Below are positions 1-5,657 of a DNA stretch of 6,854 nt, piece by piece. Location: positions 1 through 6,854 of the forward strand of contig VXZL01000465.1 of the NCBI GenBank assembly GCA_009845505.1. Direction: 5' to 3'. Source of the DNA: Candidatus Poribacteria bacterium (GTDB lineage Bacteria; Poribacteria; WGA-4E; WGA-3G). Position 1 is the stretch's first letter, and every line of letters begins with the position of its first letter. The notes beneath the pieces are model-generated. The model ran no database searches, was not told where the DNA came from, and worked only from the letters and a program-made list of their open reading frames with translations. The position numbers were made by a program, and so were the translations under genes.

Positions 1-20
1 GGACAAAGATAGATATATTT

Positions 21-854
21 TTATTTTTCATTGAGAGAATCGGCATCTTTCGCCAGACGGAATCCGATAAAGCTGGTACCAATTTCTGGATATTGACCGA
101 TTCGTGTTGAACACCGCGCCAGCATTTCAGCGTTCAACCAGGATCCGCCTCTCACAACACGCCGGCTGCCAACCGCGGGGCCTGTTGGATTTCGATCGGG
201 TGTGTGATGATAAAATGTTTCTGAATACCAATCCGCTACCCACTCCCACACATTGCCCGCCATATCCTGTGTCCCATAAGGACTTACACCTGTCGCGTAA
301 GACCCTACGGGTTGCAAATGTGCATCCGATTGATCCCAAACGTTCGCGTGGATGTTTCTGCTCTTAATACGCTGTTTGAAAGTGTTCCCCCAGGGCCAGC
401 GTCTCGCATTCGTGCCGCGTGCTGCCTTTTCCCATTCAGCTTCCGTTGGGAGCCGCATGCCTCGCCACGCTGCATAGGCGGCAGCAGAATGCCACGATAC
501 ACCAACCACTGGGTGATCGGGTTTTGTTTTGGCAATCTCGGGCCAGGTGCCGAACCCGCCGCCATAACTGATGGGGGTGTGTTCACTACCAGCACCACCG
601 GTTTCAAGCCAAAACCGATAATATTCGACATTGGTGACCTCCGTCTTACCGATATAGTAAGCATTCAGATAGATTTTATGCATCGGTGCTTCGTTCGGTA
701 GGTCTGTATCGCTGCCCATAATGAAGGTGCCAGCAGGTATCAGGCAGAGATTAGGTTCTGCCAATACAGACGACGGATCCGCGAGAAAGGCGTAAAGTAA
801 TAAGCATAATGTAGGTAAAATATATTCACTTCGATTGTGATGTAAGTCGTTCAT
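21..854 (-). CDS. Secreted SUMF1/FGE-like (formylglycine-generating enzyme family) protein, probably non-catalytic
   Basis: A 277-residue protein with an N-terminal export signal (hydrophobic stretch about 11-25, likely cleavage after SSVLA at 32). A full SUMF1-type domain follows: IPAGTFIMGS (39-48), EVTNVEYYRF (72-81), HPVVGVSW (114-121), RLPTEAEWEKAARG (134-147), PWGN (154-157), PYGTQDMAGNVWEWVADWY (192-210), RVVRGGSW (232-239) and GFRLAKD (264-270). True formylglycine-generating enzymes carry two active-site cysteines shortly after RGGSWL. Here those positions read Asn241 and Ala246, and the only nearby cysteine (Cys248) is out of register. Sulfatase-activating oxidase activity is therefore unlikely, and a binding or structural role is more plausible (inference). 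The start ATG overlaps the end of the TPR gene by 29 bp in another frame, with only a weak GAGA in front, which suggests translational coupling. The next Met (46) would remove the signal and the first motif, so this start is preferred. No terminator is visible in the 20 bp left downstream. Confidence 0.93.
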   Translation of the reverse strand: MNDLHHNRSEYILPTLCLLLYAFLADPSSVLAEPNLCLIPAGTFIMGSDTDLPNEAPMHKIYLNAYYIGKTEVTNVEYYRFWLETGGAGSEHTPISYGGGFGTWPEIAKTKPDHPVVGVSWHSAAAYAAWRGMRLPTEAEWEKAARGTNARRWPWGNTFKQRIKSRNIHANVWDQSDAHLQPVGSYATGVSPYGTQDMAGNVWEWVADWYSETFYHHTPDRNPTGPAVGSRRVVRGGSWLNAEMLARCSTRIGQYPEIGTSFIGFRLAKDADSLNEK

Positions 855-1986
855 ATTCTCGATAGATTTTCTCGGCTTCTGACTGTGCCCCGGAGCGTTC
901 GTATGCTTTAGAAAGGTTCAGGTAGAAACGCGGTTCGGAGGGCTGTAAACGGATAGCGGTCTGGTATTGTTCAATCGCTTCGGGATACTGTTCTAACATT
1001 AAATAGGCACCCGCTAAACTGTTACGGTACGTTGCAACGTTGGGTTTTTGCTGGATCACCTTCTGGTACATTGTGATTGTTTGCTTGTAGTTCTGCTGTT
1101 GGAAGTGCGCGTATCCGAGTGCCTCATAGCCTCGGATCTCTTGTGGTGCGAGCGCGATGTAACGTTCCAAGGATTGCGTCCCCTCATCCCATAACTGTCG
1201 CTTCAATTGGAGTCTGCCGAGTTGATACCATGCCTCAGCGTTGGTAGGCGCCTGTCGCGTAAATCTTTTCAGATGCGTTAGCTGTTCTTCCTCAACGGAA
1301 AGCGTTTCAAACCGTTGTAAATTTTCCCGTGCTGCTTCTATTTCACCAATGCGCCGATATGCCGTTCCTAAACTGAAATGTGCTTTGGCATGGTACGGGT
1401 CGATTTCAATGAGTGCTTTCAGTGTATCTATAGCCGGGGTCCACGCTTCCTTCTGAAGGAAAGCAGTCGCGAGTGTATAACGCGCCGTCTGTGAAGTTGG
1501 GTTCAGTGTTACAGCCGTTTGAAGTTCTTGGATTGCAGCGTCGGTTGAATTTTCACGGAAATGGACGATACCTAACAGGGTCCTGGCACGGGCATGATTT
1601 CCGTCGAGTGTTATCGCTTTCTGTAGAACGGCTTTCGCCTTTGGGATGTCTCCTAATTGGATGAGCAGCACATCGCCGAGTTCGCAATATGCCTCGATAT
1701 AATTTTCATCTGCCGAAACAGCACGCTGAAACGCTTCGGCAGCGTCGCGATATTTCTCGAAGCCGCTGTAAATTAATCCCAAAACACAGTGCGCATCCGC
1801 CAATGACGCATCTAAGGCAACTGCTTTCTCCAAAACGGTTTGTGCTTTTTCCTGTTCTCCAAACGTAAGGGCGCGTAATCCAGCGTCATACAACCGCGCT
1901 GCTTCAGGATTATATCGAGGTGCGGCAATTGTGAGTGAGGTTTGTAACAATATGAGGAATACAAGGGTGGATTTGAAGGGTATCAT
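826..1986 (-). CDS. Secreted tetratricopeptide-repeat (TPR) protein
   Basis: A 386-residue protein with a signal peptide at 1-22 (hydrophobic FLILLQTSLTIAA). About ten TPR units follow, at roughly 29-62, 63-96, 97-131, 132-165, 166-199, 200-233, 250-283, 284-316, 317-350 and 351-384. Typical TPR positions are visible: A-LG-Y in helix A and YxxAIxxYQxAIxLxP in helix B (for example 334-349). The segment 230-249 between repeats six and seven fits the consensus poorly. No catalytic domain is present, so it is likely an extracytoplasmic protein-protein scaffold. It lies 67 bp downstream of lamG-A and overlaps the SUMF1-like gene by 29 bp, so the TPR and SUMF1 products are probably made together. 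The ATG is fixed by the signal peptide, yet it lacks a recognisable Shine-Dalgarno sequence: the leader is pyrimidine-rich and follows a palindrome at 2010-2031. The partner cannot be inferred from sequence. Confidence 0.93.
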   Translation of the reverse strand: MIPFKSTLVFLILLQTSLTIAAPRYNPEAARLYDAGLRALTFGEQEKAQTVLEKAVALDASLADAHCVLGLIYSGFEKYRDAAEAFQRAVSADENYIEAYCELGDVLLIQLGDIPKAKAVLQKAITLDGNHARARTLLGIVHFRENSTDAAIQELQTAVTLNPTSQTARYTLATAFLQKEAWTPAIDTLKALIEIDPYHAKAHFSLGTAYRRIGEIEAARENLQRFETLSVEEEQLTHLKRFTRQAPTNAEAWYQLGRLQLKRQLWDEGTQSLERYIALAPQEIRGYEALGYAHFQQQNYKQTITMYQKVIQQKPNVATYRNSLAGAYLMLEQYPEAIEQYQTAIRLQPSEPRFYLNLSKAYERSGAQSEAEKIYREYERLTSQSK

Positions 1987-2009
1987 GGAATTAAGGAAAC
2001 GGTTGGGAG

Positions 2010-2031
2010 GGACGGAGTTTTAACTCCGTCC
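2010..2031. repeat. Perfect palindrome between lamG-A and the TPR gene
   Basis: Arms GGACGGAGTT (2010-2019) and AACTCCGTCC (2022-2031) are perfect reverse complements separated by only TT. In RNA this would fold into a stable short hairpin whose base lies 23 nt before the TPR start codon. No T-run follows on the minus strand, so it is not a classical intrinsic terminator. It could be an operator, an mRNA processing or stability element, or one copy of a dispersed repeat. The sequence alone does not decide. Confidence 0.8.
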
Positions 2032-2053
2032 GCTGTTGTGATAAGTGGCATCG

Positions 2054-2860
2054 TTATCGCGACTTAATGTTTGCCCACGTCGTCGTTAGACGGTCCTGTG
2101 GGGTGACAGGTGTCAAACCGAGCACAGAGCCGAGTCCATCGTTCATTATGTTTTGGATATCGGCTTGTTCGAGCGACACATTGAAAATCCCGATCTCGTC
2201 CATGAGCCCTAATGCGATTCTTTCCGTCGGTGTTCCACCTAAATGCACATCAACCCCTGTAACACCGAAGGCACCCGTTGTATCCTGATCGACGTCAACT
2301 TCACCGTCGATGTAAAGGATTTTCTTCGCGCCATCGTAGGTGAAGGCGAGGTGATGCCACTGATCGTCATTGACAGTAGTCGGTCCGAAGAGCCAACGTG
2401 GATTCAGTTCCTGGCTACCCACTTCGACTTTCCCTTGGTTCGTATTTCTACCGGGGCCAAAGACGTTCAAGATATTGTTCCAACTTGTTGTAAATGCGAT
2501 AACCATGTGGTCGTCGGCACAACAGCCACTGTACGGGTCACCTTTTCTTTGGAGTTTTACCCAAGCGACACCCGTGTAGGCTTCAGCAGTACTGTCTAAA
2601 CTGGCTGAGTTCGCTACATTGGCATAGTCATCGTCTCCATCAAGGCTGAGTGCCATTCCCCATTTACCGCCGTCGGTAACTTCGGCACCGTTCATCAGTT
2701 CACCGTCGTTTCCGTTACCACTCGAATCGCTAACATCACCCTCGTCGAATAGCCAAACACCGACGGCAGTCGCACTGTCAACCGCGGCAAAACTGTGAAG
2801 CGAGATTAACACAGTCCCCAGAACCGTCAAAACGAGTAGCATTGTCCAATTCTTTATCAT
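2054..2860 (-). CDS. Secreted LamG-domain (concanavalin A-like lectin/glucanase fold) protein, lamG-A
   Basis: A 268-residue protein with a signal peptide at 1-26 (cleavage likely after SFAA) and then a single LamG/Laminin_G_3-type jelly-roll domain to about residue 245. Family landmarks are VGVWLFDEG (33-41), DSSGNGNDG (45-53), ALSLDGDDDYA (70-80), WHHLAFTYDG (168-177), LYIDGE (182-187) and the final strand LMDEIGIFNVSLEQADIQNI (219-238). The family binds carbohydrates or other extracellular ligands, and no glycosidase residues can be assigned here. An insertion near 103-130 carries adjacent cysteines, Cys113-Cys114. The last residues, RLTTTWANIK (257-266), match the end of the neighbouring LamG protein. 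The ATG has AGGAG about 10 nt upstream, and a promoter lies about 80 bp upstream (2944-2972). The protein is only moderately similar to lamG-B, so this is an old duplication or two family members placed together. The ligand is unknown. Confidence 0.92.
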   Translation of the reverse strand: MIKNWTMLLVLTVLGTVLISLHSFAAVDSATAVGVWLFDEGDVSDSSGNGNDGELMNGAEVTDGGKWGMALSLDGDDDYANVANSASLDSTAEAYTGVAWVKLQRKGDPYSGCCADDHMVIAFTTSWNNILNVFGPGRNTNQGKVEVGSQELNPRWLFGPTTVNDDQWHHLAFTYDGAKKILYIDGEVDVDQDTTGAFGVTGVDVHLGGTPTERIALGLMDEIGIFNVSLEQADIQNIMNDGLGSVLGLTPVTPQDRLTTTWANIKSR

Positions 2861-2875
2861 TTTTACAAGTCTCCT
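2858..2875 (-). promoter_or_regulatory. Shine-Dalgarno and start codon of lamG-A
   Basis: Read on the minus strand, AGGAG precedes the ATG (2860-2858) by about 10 nt. A CTCC immediately upstream could pair with GGAG (2871-2874 with 2878-2881, 3-nt loop), but this four-pair stem is too short to claim regulation. Confidence 0.6.
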
Positions 2876-2943
2876 GTGGAGGATTTGCGTGAATTATCCG
2901 GACACGTTCCTTCCGTTAGTGCCTGCACTGGACAGACGCAACT

Positions 2944-2972
2944 AATTTAGCATAAGCATCGAGTATCGTCAA
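2944..2972 (-). promoter_or_regulatory. Sigma70-like promoter for lamG-A
   Basis: On the minus strand, TTGACG (2972-2967) and TAAATT (2949-2944) are separated by exactly 17 bp. The -35 box matches TTGACA at five of six positions and the -10 box matches TATAAT at four of six. Transcription would start near 2937, giving a leader of about 77 nt before the ATG at 2860. It lies in the gap between the two LamG genes, so lamG-A can be transcribed independently of lamG-B. Confidence 0.6.
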
Positions 2973-2975
2973 GTG

Positions 2976-3001
2976 GAATTTTCAACCGCGCCTGAAAATT
3001 C
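2976..3001. repeat. Perfect inverted repeat abutting the lamG-A promoter
   Basis: Arms GAATTTTCA (2976-2984) and TGAAAATTC (2993-3001) are exact reverse complements around an 8-bp G+C-rich centre (2985-2992). The element lies 18 bp downstream of the lamG-B stop and 3 bp upstream of the lamG-A -35 box. No T-run follows the stem on the minus strand, so intrinsic termination is doubtful. Its position suits an operator for a dimeric regulator or a weak transcript boundary for lamG-B (inference). Confidence 0.7.
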
Positions 3002-3019
3002 TGATTCTGACAATCTAAA

Positions 3020-3805
3020 TTAATCGGCTTTCATCGCACCCCAAATCGTTGCGAGTTTTCCTGAAGGTTCTATATCGGCGGCGACTTTTAATCCTTGCGT
3101 CATGAGGGTGTCAATATCATCCTCGTCCAGTGCCACGTTGAAGATGACAACATCGTCAACAATACCACCGAAAAACGCACCCCACTGACCGTGTTGTCCA
3201 GTCGCTAAATAGATACCTATTAGAAAAGGTTTGTCGGTTAATGGATTCCTGCCTAAGTTTGGTGTAGTGATACCAGAACCGATCGAAACAGCGTCCAGAT
3301 ATACACCAAATTCATCACCATCCCAGGTAACCGCAACGTGATGCCAATCTGTATCTGGCTTCCAAGGCGCATCTATAAAGTGAAGCGTGCCGCCTGGATC
3401 ATGTGTGTGATGACGGATTGTCCCACCATCCCACCAAAATCCAGGTGCCCAATCGTCTTTGGTTACAACACCCATACCGCCAGCAGGAGGCTTGTCCAAT
3501 TTAAACCAAAGCGCGATTGTGTGTTCAGCACCAACCATTAAAGTATCATCGTGCGGAATTTCTACATAATCGTCCGAACCGTCAAGACTTAAAGCCTTGT
3601 CAAACTTACCATCCACCCATTTGGCGCCGCCTTCAATTGTGGCATGATTGTCCTTCCCAGAGGAATCTTCGGCTTCGCCACCGCGCCCTTCATCAAAGAG
3701 CCACATCCCAACGCAATCTGCAAAATCAATTTCAGCAGCACTGCCGCCTACAAACATCAGGCTAACAGCCATTAAGCTGACACATAATAGTTTTAAAATT
3801 TTCAT
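3020..3805 (-). CDS. Secreted LamG-domain (concanavalin A-like lectin/glucanase fold) protein, lamG-B
   Basis: A 261-residue protein: signal peptide 1-24 (cleavage after GGSAA), then one LamG/Laminin_G_3-type domain. Landmarks are VGMWLFDEG (32-40), EDSSGKDNHA (46-55), ALSLDGSDDYVEIP (71-84), TIALWFKLD (96-104), DTDWHHVAVTWDGDEFGVYL (151-170) and the closing strand FGGIVDDVVIFNVALDEDDI (212-231). The tail KLATIWGAMK (250-259) repeats the tail pattern of lamG-A. The reading frame stays open upstream to an ATG at 3946, but the start at 3805 is chosen for three reasons: it begins the signal peptide directly, it is preceded by a strong AAGGAAGGGA Shine-Dalgarno, and the promoter at 3909-3937 lies inside the longer frame, so the 3946 start would not be on that transcript. 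Probable role is extracellular carbohydrate or surface binding. No catalytic residues can be assigned. Confidence 0.92.
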   Translation of the reverse strand: MKILKLLCVSLMAVSLMFVGGSAAEIDFADCVGMWLFDEGRGGEAEDSSGKDNHATIEGGAKWVDGKFDKALSLDGSDDYVEIPHDDTLMVGAEHTIALWFKLDKPPAGGMGVVTKDDWAPGFWWDGGTIRHHTHDPGGTLHFIDAPWKPDTDWHHVAVTWDGDEFGVYLDAVSIGSGITTPNLGRNPLTDKPFLIGIYLATGQHGQWGAFFGGIVDDVVIFNVALDEDDIDTLMTQGLKVAADIEPSGKLATIWGAMKAD

Positions 3806-3823
3806 TTTTATCCCTTCCTTCGT
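3803..3823 (-). promoter_or_regulatory. Strong Shine-Dalgarno that decides the lamG-B start
   Basis: On the minus strand, AAGGAAGGGA ends about 5 nt before the ATG at 3805-3803. This purine run is the best ribosome binding site on the minus strand of the window and supports the short form of lamG-B over the upstream in-frame ATGs at 3826 and 3946. Confidence 0.75.
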
Positions 3824-3857
3824 CATGTTCGATGCGAAAGTTAGCGAATTATCGACC

Positions 3858-3884
3858 GGCGATTCCTCAAAAATGAGTCTCACC
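3858..3884 (-). other. Possible imperfect hairpin in the lamG-B leader
   Basis: Read on the minus strand, GGTGA pairs with TCGCC (one G-T wobble), then comes a small purine internal loop, then CTCA pairs with TGAG around a TTTT loop. It lies in the middle of the predicted 97-nt leader, well before the ribosome binding site. It is neither a known riboswitch nor a terminator, and the pairing is modest. Confidence 0.3.
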
Positions 3885-3908
3885 GGAATTATCTTATCAC
3901 AGGACATC

Positions 3909-3937
3909 ATCATACCATTTAGATGTTCATTTGTCAA
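3909..3937 (-). promoter_or_regulatory. Strong sigma70-like promoter for lamG-B
   Basis: On the minus strand, a perfect TTGACA (3937-3932) is followed 17 bp later by TATGAT (3914-3909), five of six matches to the -10 consensus. Transcription would start near 3902, leaving a leader of about 97 nt. This is the best match to the sigma70 consensus seen in the window and suggests strong basal expression of lamG-B. Confidence 0.75.
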
Positions 3938-3978
3938 GTTGCACATTCCAATAACCCTGCCTGATTTCCAAAAAACCC

Positions 3979-4007
3979 TTGAATGTTTTCAGTGCAACAT
4001 GTATAAT
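3979..4007 (+). promoter_or_regulatory. Sigma70-like promoter for the permease genes
   Basis: TTGAAT (3979-3984) and a perfect TATAAT (4002-4007) are separated by 17 bp. Transcription would start near 4014, about 98 nt before the first permease ATG at 4112. Because the promoter lies directly in front of this permease, no ATPase gene precedes it in the same transcript. Confidence 0.7.
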
Positions 4008-4111
4008 TTTGGTGACTTCATACTTTTGCCACACAGAGTTTCCCGGTGTAGGTAACCCCACAAAACATTCTGAACTACCCATTTTTCTTACGATCAAATA
4101 AAGGCTTTTGG

Positions 4112-5650
4112 ATGTATTCGATTTGGATAATTGCCGGAAGACAATTCACAGAAAATATTTTCTCTCTCCGTCTACTCATAGGATTAATCGTCTGCTTCGC
4201 GCTTTTTGTCTCCAGTACTTATGTACTCACAGAGGATTACGAAAAAAGACTCAGCATTCGCAATGCAGCAGAAATCGAACATCGAAATGCGCTTGAGACG
4301 GTGAAAGTCTATTCGCACCTGAAGGTGGACGTAACAAAACCGCCTGAACCCTTAAGTGTTATCTGCTTAGGAATGGAACGGCAGCTTGGAAGCACAGTGA
4401 CTATTTCCTACGAGGATGTGCCTACAGAGGCGAGAGTAATCGGCGGTGGCAACCCGCTTCTGAACGTTTTTTCTGCCGTTGATGCAGTGCTTATGGTACA
4501 GATTGCGTTCAGTTTGTTTGTGATTGCGATCGCTTACGATGTCATCTGCGGGGAGCGTGAAAGCGGAACACTCGCACTTATCGCCTCAAACCCAGTCTCG
4601 AAATACCATATTCTGATTGGAAAATACGTCGGTGGGATGGCAAGTCTTTTGGTGCCACTCACAATCGGATGGATAGCCGCGGTGCTGTTGATAAGCGCAA
4701 ACCCGATGATGGAATTTCACATCGCTGAATGGAGTAGATTCGCCCTATTGTTCGCGGCTTTGGCGTTATATCTTTCCGTTTTTTTCTTACTTTCTATGCT
4801 AATTTCAGCAGTTACGCAACGAACAGCGAAATCACTCGTTTGGTTGCTATTCTTCTGGATTGTGATTGTGTTCATCATTCCAAACGGTGCCGTGTATATT
4901 GCAAAGCAGGTTCGACCCATACCTTCCAAAGCCGTGGTTAACATAGAAAGCGCAGCAATCAGAACAGCGTTTAATGAAAAAATCAGAGATTACGGCGCAA
5001 AGCATCGAAGTAACTCGTACTTTTCAACAGGATACAGTGTGATTAGCGGCAATCAGCCGTTTGCTTTCCAAGTGCTAACAGCATCCAGAGAGGCGATGCG
5101 CTGGTATCTCGACGGTGCTCGATTTTACATTCCACAGCGTATCGAATACGCAGCGCAGATAGGAGATCTCCATCGGGAGTACTACCGTTCGCTAAAAAGA
5201 CAGACCGTTTTGGCTGAAAACCTTTCCAGACTTTCTCCCGCATGGGTTTACTACAACCTCTCCGCGGGGCTGTCCGGCACGGATTTGAGGAGCCACGAGC
5301 GGTTCATCCAGCAAGCGCAAGCTTACCGAAGGTCACTGATAGCATACATGCAGGAACAAGGAGCTTTTTCAAGTATCAGTTGGTTTGCACCGGGCAATAT
5401 CAACGACATGCCCTCGCAAGCTGGACTTGTCGCGTCAGACGAAGACGCGTTTCTCGCAAGCCTCACACCGAAAAGTTGGGAGGATGTGGAGTCGTTGGAC
5501 TTAAGTAGCATGCCTGTCTTTACCAATGAATCAGCGTGGGGAAATACCGCTCTTGGCGGTGCGTTCCTGGATTTGGTCTATCTGATTTTTCTCAACATGT
5601 TGCTGTTTCTGAGCACCAGTGCAGTGTTCCTAAAAAGCGAGGTGAGGTAA
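4112..5650 (+). CDS. ABC-2 type transporter permease with large extracytoplasmic domains (DUF3526-like), first copy
   Basis: A 512-residue inner-membrane protein with six predicted helices at about 21-39, 122-144, 173-195, 207-232, 242-264 and 484-506. With the N-terminus inside, the segments 40-121 and 265-483 face the periplasm. The TM2-TM3 loop holds GERESGTLALIASNPVSKYH (147-166) followed by GKYVGG (170-175), the cytoplasmic coupling motif of NosY-like ABC-2 permeases. The second periplasmic domain contains LSRLSPAWVYYNLSAGLSGT (371-390) and QAYRRSL (403-409), which resemble DUF3526-type permeases by recall, not by search. It would form half of the membrane channel of an ATP-driven transporter, and the substrate cannot be read from sequence. 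AAAGG lies 7 nt before the ATG. The stop is 4 bp before a paralogous permease, so the two are very likely co-transcribed and may heterodimerise. Confidence 0.88.
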   Translation: MYSIWIIAGRQFTENIFSLRLLIGLIVCFALFVSSTYVLTEDYEKRLSIRNAAEIEHRNALETVKVYSHLKVDVTKPPEPLSVICLGMERQLGSTVTISYEDVPTEARVIGGGNPLLNVFSAVDAVLMVQIAFSLFVIAIAYDVICGERESGTLALIASNPVSKYHILIGKYVGGMASLLVPLTIGWIAAVLLISANPMMEFHIAEWSRFALLFAALALYLSVFFLLSMLISAVTQRTAKSLVWLLFFWIVIVFIIPNGAVYIAKQVRPIPSKAVVNIESAAIRTAFNEKIRDYGAKHRSNSYFSTGYSVISGNQPFAFQVLTASREAMRWYLDGARFYIPQRIEYAAQIGDLHREYYRSLKRQTVLAENLSRLSPAWVYYNLSAGLSGTDLRSHERFIQQAQAYRRSLIAYMQEQGAFSSISWFAPGNINDMPSQAGLVASDEDAFLASLTPKSWEDVESLDLSSMPVFTNESAWGNTALGGAFLDLVYLIFLNMLLFLSTSAVFLKSEVR

Positions 5651-5657
5651 CAAGATG
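5640..5657 (+). promoter_or_regulatory. Ribosome binding site and junction of the two permease genes
   Basis: The purine run AGGTGAGG straddles the end of the first permease gene. It is followed by the TAA stop (5648-5650), then a 4-bp gap and the ATG of the second permease (5655-5657). The spacing of about 7 nt and the near overlap point to translational coupling and support the 5655 start. Confidence 0.75.

Larger units (their letters stand above)
3806..4111. other. Divergent intergenic regulatory region
   Basis: This 306-bp stretch separates lamG-B (leftward) from the permease genes (rightward). It holds two outward-facing promoters whose -35 boxes are 41 bp apart, a leader of about 97 nt on each side, and a possible imperfect hairpin in the lamG-B leader. 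No small gene with a credible start and composition is seen in it. Confidence 0.7.

Noticed and set aside
1..20. A possible terminator after the SUMF1-like gene
   Set aside because: Only 20 A+T-rich bases are available downstream and no stem can be drawn in them.
312..701. Open frames on the plus strand opposite the SUMF1-like gene, and similar frames opposite the TPR and LamG genes
   Set aside because: They lie antisense to well-supported protein domains, have no family features and lack convincing ribosome sites.
1987..2053. A separate promoter for the TPR gene
   Set aside because: No -35/-10 pair with acceptable spacing is visible in the 67-bp gap. A promoter inside lamG-A cannot be excluded.
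2871..2881. A short CTCC/GGAG pairing that could mask the lamG-A ribosome site
   Set aside because: Four base pairs with a three-base loop are too weak to claim translational control.
3806..3946. An in-frame extension of lamG-B to an ATG at 3946 (47 extra residues)
   Set aside because: It would bury the signal peptide, and the extension spans the Shine-Dalgarno sequence, the leader and the strong promoter of the gene itself.
3938..3998. Inverted 7-mers GTTGCAC and GTGCAAC flanking the inter-promoter segment
   Set aside because: Matches of this length are expected by chance within 300 bp, and their positions relative to the two promoters are not symmetrical.
3648..4055. A 135-codon plus-strand frame crossing the lamG-B start and the intergenic region
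   Set aside because: It runs antisense to the lamG-B signal peptide and across both promoters, with no recognisable domain.
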